Positions 60,843 through 64,000 of a stretch of 64,000 nucleotides of DNA are shown here, piece after piece. Under the pieces are notes generated by a model. That model was given only the letters and a program-made list of their open reading frames with translations. It made no database searches and was not told the DNA's origin. Origin of the DNA: Chelatococcus asaccharovorans (lineage in GTDB: Bacteria; Pseudomonadota; Alphaproteobacteria; Rhizobiales; Beijerinckiaceae). The DNA lies in contig NZ_QJJK01000015.1 in NCBI RefSeq assembly GCF_003201475.1, forward strand, positions 1 to 64,000, given 5' to 3'. Numbering within the stretch: position 1 is the first letter of the stretch; each line of letters opens with the position of its first letter. Made by a program: the position numbers and the translations under genes.

Positions 60843-62094
60843 GGTGGGAAACTCCGGCAAGGGCGAGGACGCTGTGCAAGAGGACATTCGCGCCGGCAGC
60901 GCAGTCTTTGAGTGTAGCACTCTCTGCTTCGTTGTGGCTGATGCCGTCCTTGCACGGCACGAAGATCATGGCGGTGGGCACGGCTGACGCGACGGCGCAG
61001 GCATCATGGCCGGCGCCCGACGTCATCTCCCGATAGGGCAACCCGCGTGCGGCTGCCGCCTGGGCGATCGTGGCTGCGACGTCCGGCGAGAAGGACAAAG
61101 GCTCCATGCTCCAGATCGGATCGAGCGTGACGGTGACGTCGCGCGCCGCGGCGATGCGCTCGGCCTCCGCGCGCATCTCGGCGCGCATGCGGCCGAAGTG
61201 ATCCGGGTCCGGATGGCGGAACTCCAGGCTGAAGCGAACCTCGCCGGGTACGGTATTGCGGGACCCGGGGCTGACCTCAGCCATGCCGATGGTGCCGACC
61301 CCGTCCGGGGCATGGGCGCGGGCGATGCGCTCGGCCGCGAGCGCGAGCTCCGCGAAGGCCATCAGCGCATCGCGGCGCAGGGTCATCGGCGTGGTGCCGG
61401 CGTGGCTTTCGCGGCCGCTCACCATGCCGTTGTACCATTGCTGGCCCTTGGCGGCCGTGACCACCCCGATGGTCAGGTTCTCCGCCTCGAGAAGCGGACC
61501 CTGCTCGATATGCAGTTCCACCATGGCCGCAAAACGCCGGGCGCCGGGCACTTCCGTGCCGGCATAGCCGATGGCGGACAGGGCCTCGCCGACGGTGACA
61601 CCTTCCGCATCGCGGCAGGCGAGTGCGGCCTCCAGCGCGACATGGCCGACATAGACTTCAGAGCCGAGTTCCCCGGGCGCGAAGCGCGCACCTTCCTCAT
61701 TGGTCCAGTTGACGAGGCAGAGCGGCGCCTCCGTCGCGATGCCGGCCTCGTCCAGGGTCTCCAGAACCTCCAGACCCGCCAGCACTCCGAGGATGCCGTC
61801 GAACTTGCCGCCTGTCGGCTGGGTATCGAGATGCGATCCCATGGCGACTGCCGCGCGGCCAGGATCGCGGCCCGGCCGCTGGATATAGATGTTGCCGATC
61901 CGGTCGATGCCGACCTCATAGCCGGAGGCCTGCGCCCGCGCGACCAGCCAGTCGCGGACACGCCTGTCCTCCTCCGACAGGGTCAGGCGGCGCACACCAC
62001 CCTTGAGGGTGCCACCGAACGCCGCTGTCGTCATGATATTCGACCAGAGCCGCTCGGCATTGATCGCGAGATTGGCTGTTGAGGCATCGGGCAT
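60835..62094 (-). CDS. M20-family amidohydrolase (allantoate/N-carbamoyl amino acid type)
   Basis: 419 residues. Metal ligands are in MGSHLDTQPTGGKFDG (His, Asp), WTNEEGARF (Glu) and VELHIEQGPLLE (His). ESHAGTTPMTLRRDAL is the dimer-lid segment with the substrate-binding His, and GAGHDACAV and GISHNEAE supply the remaining ligands. These are the marks of allantoate amidohydrolase, N-carbamoyl-L-amino acid hydrolase and ureidoglycolate amidohydrolase. With PuuE the likely substrate is allantoate or a related ureide. Confidence 0.88.
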   Translation of the reverse strand: MPDASTANLAINAERLWSNIMTTAAFGGTLKGGVRRLTLSEEDRRVRDWLVARAQASGYEVGIDRIGNIYIQRPGRDPGRAAVAMGSHLDTQPTGGKFDGILGVLAGLEVLETLDEAGIATEAPLCLVNWTNEEGARFAPGELGSEVYVGHVALEAALACRDAEGVTVGEALSAIGYAGTEVPGARRFAAMVELHIEQGPLLEAENLTIGVVTAAKGQQWYNGMVSGRESHAGTTPMTLRRDALMAFAELALAAERIARAHAPDGVGTIGMAEVSPGSRNTVPGEVRFSLEFRHPDPDHFGRMRAEMRAEAERIAAARDVTVTLDPIWSMEPLSFSPDVAATIAQAAAARGLPYREMTSGAGHDACAVASAVPTAMIFVPCKDGISHNEAESATLKDCAAGANVLLHSVLALAGVSHHD

Positions 62095-62100
62095 GATCGG

Positions 62101-62514
62101 TCACAGACGCTCGAAGAGGATATCCTGGGCGCCTTCCCACAAGGTGCGCTTGCCAAGCGCCACGAGGTTCTCCTGCCCCTTGGTAATCGTCATGAAATGG
62201 TTGCCGGCGAGTTGCCCCATCTTGCTCGCGAAGCGCACGCCGCCATAGGCGAGCAGCATTTCCGTCTCGCTATAGCCGCCGGGATAGAAAATGAACTGGC
62301 CAGGCGCGGGATAACTTGTGGCATTCTCGAAGGTCAGCCCAAAATCCTGCTCGCCGAGGGGGATCCAGCAGCCTTCGCCGCTCCAGCGGACATGAATGAT
62401 CCTCTCCTTATACGGCAGGAGGTTGCGAAAGATCTCACAAGTTTTGGGGGCTGCCTGTTCTTCGAGCACCGCCTCGAACGCGTAAGGTCCTGCAGTAATT
62501 TTGATTTTCGTCAT
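62101..62514 (-). CDS. DUF3830 (cyclophilin-like) protein, second copy
   Basis: 137 residues, six bases before the M20 gene on the same strand. The beta-rich sequence KIKITAGPYAFEAVLEEQAAPKTCEIFRNLLPY, then GEGCWIPLGE, YPAPGQFIFYPGGYSETEMLLAYG and GNHFMTI, matches the DUF3830 family: the PKTCE(I/A)F and PGQ(F/I) segments recur in the copy at 23206. No signal peptide or known catalytic residue is seen. It is the first gene of the ureide operon. Confidence 0.75.
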   Translation of the reverse strand: MTKIKITAGPYAFEAVLEEQAAPKTCEIFRNLLPYKERIIHVRWSGEGCWIPLGEQDFGLTFENATSYPAPGQFIFYPGGYSETEMLLAYGGVRFASKMGQLAGNHFMTITKGQENLVALGKRTLWEGAQDILFERL

Positions 62515-62563
62515 CGATCCCTCAGACTGCCTCCAGCGGCATCAGTCGCTGTCAATTTACATC

Positions 62564-62588
62564 CAATAGTAAAGGCTATTGTATACGA
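62564..62588. promoter_or_regulatory. Operator-like dyads between DUF3830 and the binding-protein gene
   Basis: CAATAG-N6-CTATTG (62564-62581) is a perfect dyad, and overlapping its right arm TTGTATACGA (62579-62588) resembles the TNGTATACNA site of FCD-type GntR repressors. It is in the middle of the divergent region and could control both the ureide operon and the binding-protein gene. Confidence 0.5.
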
Positions 62589-62708
62589 GTTCCCCTTGCA
62601 ATGTGAACAATCATCCGCTTTCATAGTAGCAGACTGGCGGCATCCGCGGGGGGCGTGACACATCAGCGCCCCGGACGAAAGCGGAGCGACAGAGGGGAGA
62701 ACCGAACG

Positions 62709-63911
62709 ATGATCACGAAGCGCACATCATTGAAGATCGTGGCTCTTGGAGCCGTCTCTGCCGCTGCATTGGCGATGGGCGGGCTGGCGCCCGCCTTTGC
62801 GCAGACCAAGGAGCTCAAGATCGGCTTTGTCGGGGTGACGAGTGGCCCGGCGGCGGCCTGGGGAACGTCCAACGTACGCTCCATGCAGACGCGCGCGGAC
62901 TGGCTGAACGAGCAGGGTGGCGTCAAGATCGGCAATGACACCTATAAGATCACGGTCGTGACCTTCGACGATCAGAAGGATCCGCGGCGTGCCATCGCCG
63001 GCATGGAAAAGATGGCGCAGGAAGGTATTCGCTATGTCGTCGGCCCGAATGTCGATGACGGCGCGGCTGCGGTACGCCCTGTCGCTGAATCGAAGGGTAT
63101 TATTTATTTCCCCTATGCCTTCCCGAAATCCTTGTATGAGAAGCCGGCGTCCAATGCCGTGCTCGGCATGGTGGCGAACTACCAGTCCGCGCCGGAGATC
63201 TACAAGTTTCTGAAGGAAAAGAAGGGCGTGAAGAAGATCGCCTTCGTCGCGGCCAACGAGTCCGACCCGCTGAGCCAGCGTGACGGCGGCGTCGCGGCGG
63301 CCAAGGCGCTTGGTCTCGAAGTCGTGGCGGCCAACGACACCTATCAGAACGATACGCGCGATTTCACGCCCGTGCTGACGCCGATCGTCCGCCTGAAGCC
63401 CGACCTTCTCGTCCTGTCGGGTGTCGCGCCGGGGAACGCGCCGCTCCTGATCCGCGCGGCCCGTGAGCTCGGCTACCAGGGATTGATCTCCGCGGAAACG
63501 GCACAGGACGCCACCGTGCTGCAGGAGGGGGCCGGGGCGCTCGCCAACGGCTTCATCTCGGTCGGCGGTGCCTCGACGCCGGAAATCCGCTCCAAGACCA
63601 TGGATGAATTCATCCAGCGCTACACGAAGAAATTCGGCGAATACAACGACGAATCCAACACCAAGGTCTATGCACTCGATTACATCATCGAGACACTGAA
63701 GGCCAATCCGGCGGCCATCGACAATGTCGAGGAATACAAGAAGACGATGGATACCTTCACTGCGCCCAACCCCTATGTGAAGGAAGGCCATCCCCTGAAA
63801 TATGTCGGTACGACGTCCTTCGGCCAGAAACGTCAGGTCTCCGTGCCGATGGTGGTCACGGAATTCAAGGACGGGAAATTCGAGACCCTGTTCGTCGGCT
63901 CGGTCGACTAG
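62709..63911 (+). CDS. Branched-chain amino acid/urea-type ABC substrate-binding protein
   Basis: 400 residues, GGGGAGA about eleven bases before the ATG. A signal peptide ends near APAFAQ. KIGFVGVTSGPAAAWGTSNVRSM and TFDDQKDPRRAIAGMEKMAQEG are the type 1 binding-protein pattern. It is divergent from the ureide operon and probably binds a ureide or amide for import; the permease and ATPase genes would lie past the window. Its stop codon TAG is formed by the first bases of the 86-bp palindrome. Confidence 0.88.
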   Translation: MITKRTSLKIVALGAVSAAALAMGGLAPAFAQTKELKIGFVGVTSGPAAAWGTSNVRSMQTRADWLNEQGGVKIGNDTYKITVVTFDDQKDPRRAIAGMEKMAQEGIRYVVGPNVDDGAAAVRPVAESKGIIYFPYAFPKSLYEKPASNAVLGMVANYQSAPEIYKFLKEKKGVKKIAFVAANESDPLSQRDGGVAAAKALGLEVVAANDTYQNDTRDFTPVLTPIVRLKPDLLVLSGVAPGNAPLLIRAARELGYQGLISAETAQDATVLQEGAGALANGFISVGGASTPEIRSKTMDEFIQRYTKKFGEYNDESNTKVYALDYIIETLKANPAAIDNVEEYKKTMDTFTAPNPYVKEGHPLKYVGTTSFGQKRQVSVPMVVTEFKDGKFETLFVGSVD

Positions 63912-63993
63912 TGGAGCGAATTTGACATTTGAGTCCCGCCTGACATCAAGCTCCAGATCAAATGTCAAATTCAAAAGCTCCACTAGAACCAAT
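63908..63993. repeat. 86-bp palindromic repeat, copy B
   Basis: Identical in all 86 bases and in the same orientation to 45791-45876. It begins at CTAG, whose TAG is the stop codon of the binding-protein gene. The bases after it differ from copy A except for a CTTG. Confidence 0.9.
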
Positions 63994-64000
63994 CGCTTGT

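Overview
The window is about 64 kb of GC-rich chromosomal-type DNA from an alphaproteobacterium, most likely in the order Hyphomicrobiales (rhizobia and relatives). The supporting signs are a MucR/Ros-type zinc-finger regulator, a Mur-like Fur protein beside a sitABCD manganese importer, rhizobial-style palindromic intergenic repeats, a D-tartrate dehydratase very close to what I recall of the Bradyrhizobium enzyme, and many ABC importers each paired with a catabolic operon. I cannot name the genus from the sequence alone. No rRNA, CRISPR array, complete prophage or complete insertion sequence is visible.

Layout. 1-96: the 3' part of an initiator-type tRNA-Met and its terminator. 0.1-3.7 kb: an empty stretch with a possible toxin remnant, a pyranose-oxidase-like GMC flavoenzyme, and a LysR regulator. 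3.7-12.3 kb: an eight-gene, tightly coupled operon (MBL-fold hydrolase, UgpABCE/MalFGK-like importer, HAD and HD phosphohydrolases, GH2 protein) divergent from that LysR gene across a perfect TATAGG-N5-CCTATA dyad. 12.4-20.9 kb, minus strand: a peptide/opine-type importer (DppA-, DppB-, DppC-like, with only a broken ATPase fragment) and a four-subunit flavin/iron-sulfur amine dehydrogenase set resembling opine oxidase or HcnABC, split by a LysR gene. 21-22.9 kb: a small truncated ORF, an IS5-family transposase relic and a lone UGT-type glycosyltransferase.

23.2-30.7 kb is a collinear plus-strand locus: a DUF3830 cyclophilin-like protein, PotB/PotC permeases, a nitrilase-superfamily amidohydrolase, a Tat-type binding protein, PotA ATPase, an aldehyde dehydrogenase and a DUF1028 Ntn-hydrolase-like protein. 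It looks like a full uptake and degradation route for an amide- or carbamoyl-bearing amine whose substrate is unknown. 30.9-39.8 kb, minus strand, is a shikimate/quinate module: LysR, shikimate dehydrogenase, a LivKHMGF-type importer and a fused 3-dehydroshikimate dehydratase, leading to protocatechuate.

40-45.7 kb: a periplasmic phytase-like esterase, then sitABCD with two matching dyads in its leader, and a convergent Mur-type Fur gene. 45.8-47.8 kb: palindromic repeats, a group A flavin monooxygenase and mucR. 48-52.7 kb: an SbcCD-like YhaO/YhaN pair. 52.8-63.9 kb: tarD, cobF, a hydroxyproline-degradation set (deaminase, D-amino acid oxidase, 4-hydroxyproline 2-epimerase, FCD-type GntR), free methionine-R-sulfoxide reductase, then a minus-strand ureide set (DUF3830, M20 amidohydrolase, PuuE-like allantoinase) divergent from a binding-protein gene. 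That gene ends inside an 86-bp palindrome identical to one 18 kb upstream.

The most promising undescribed biology is (a) the recurrence of DUF3830 proteins, twice in the window and each time first in a gene group with a C-N bond hydrolase and next to an ABC importer; (b) the 3.9-12.3 kb operon with three unrelated hydrolase folds and a GH2 protein lacking its acid/base glutamate; and (c) palindromes that overlap the stop codons of neighbouring genes.
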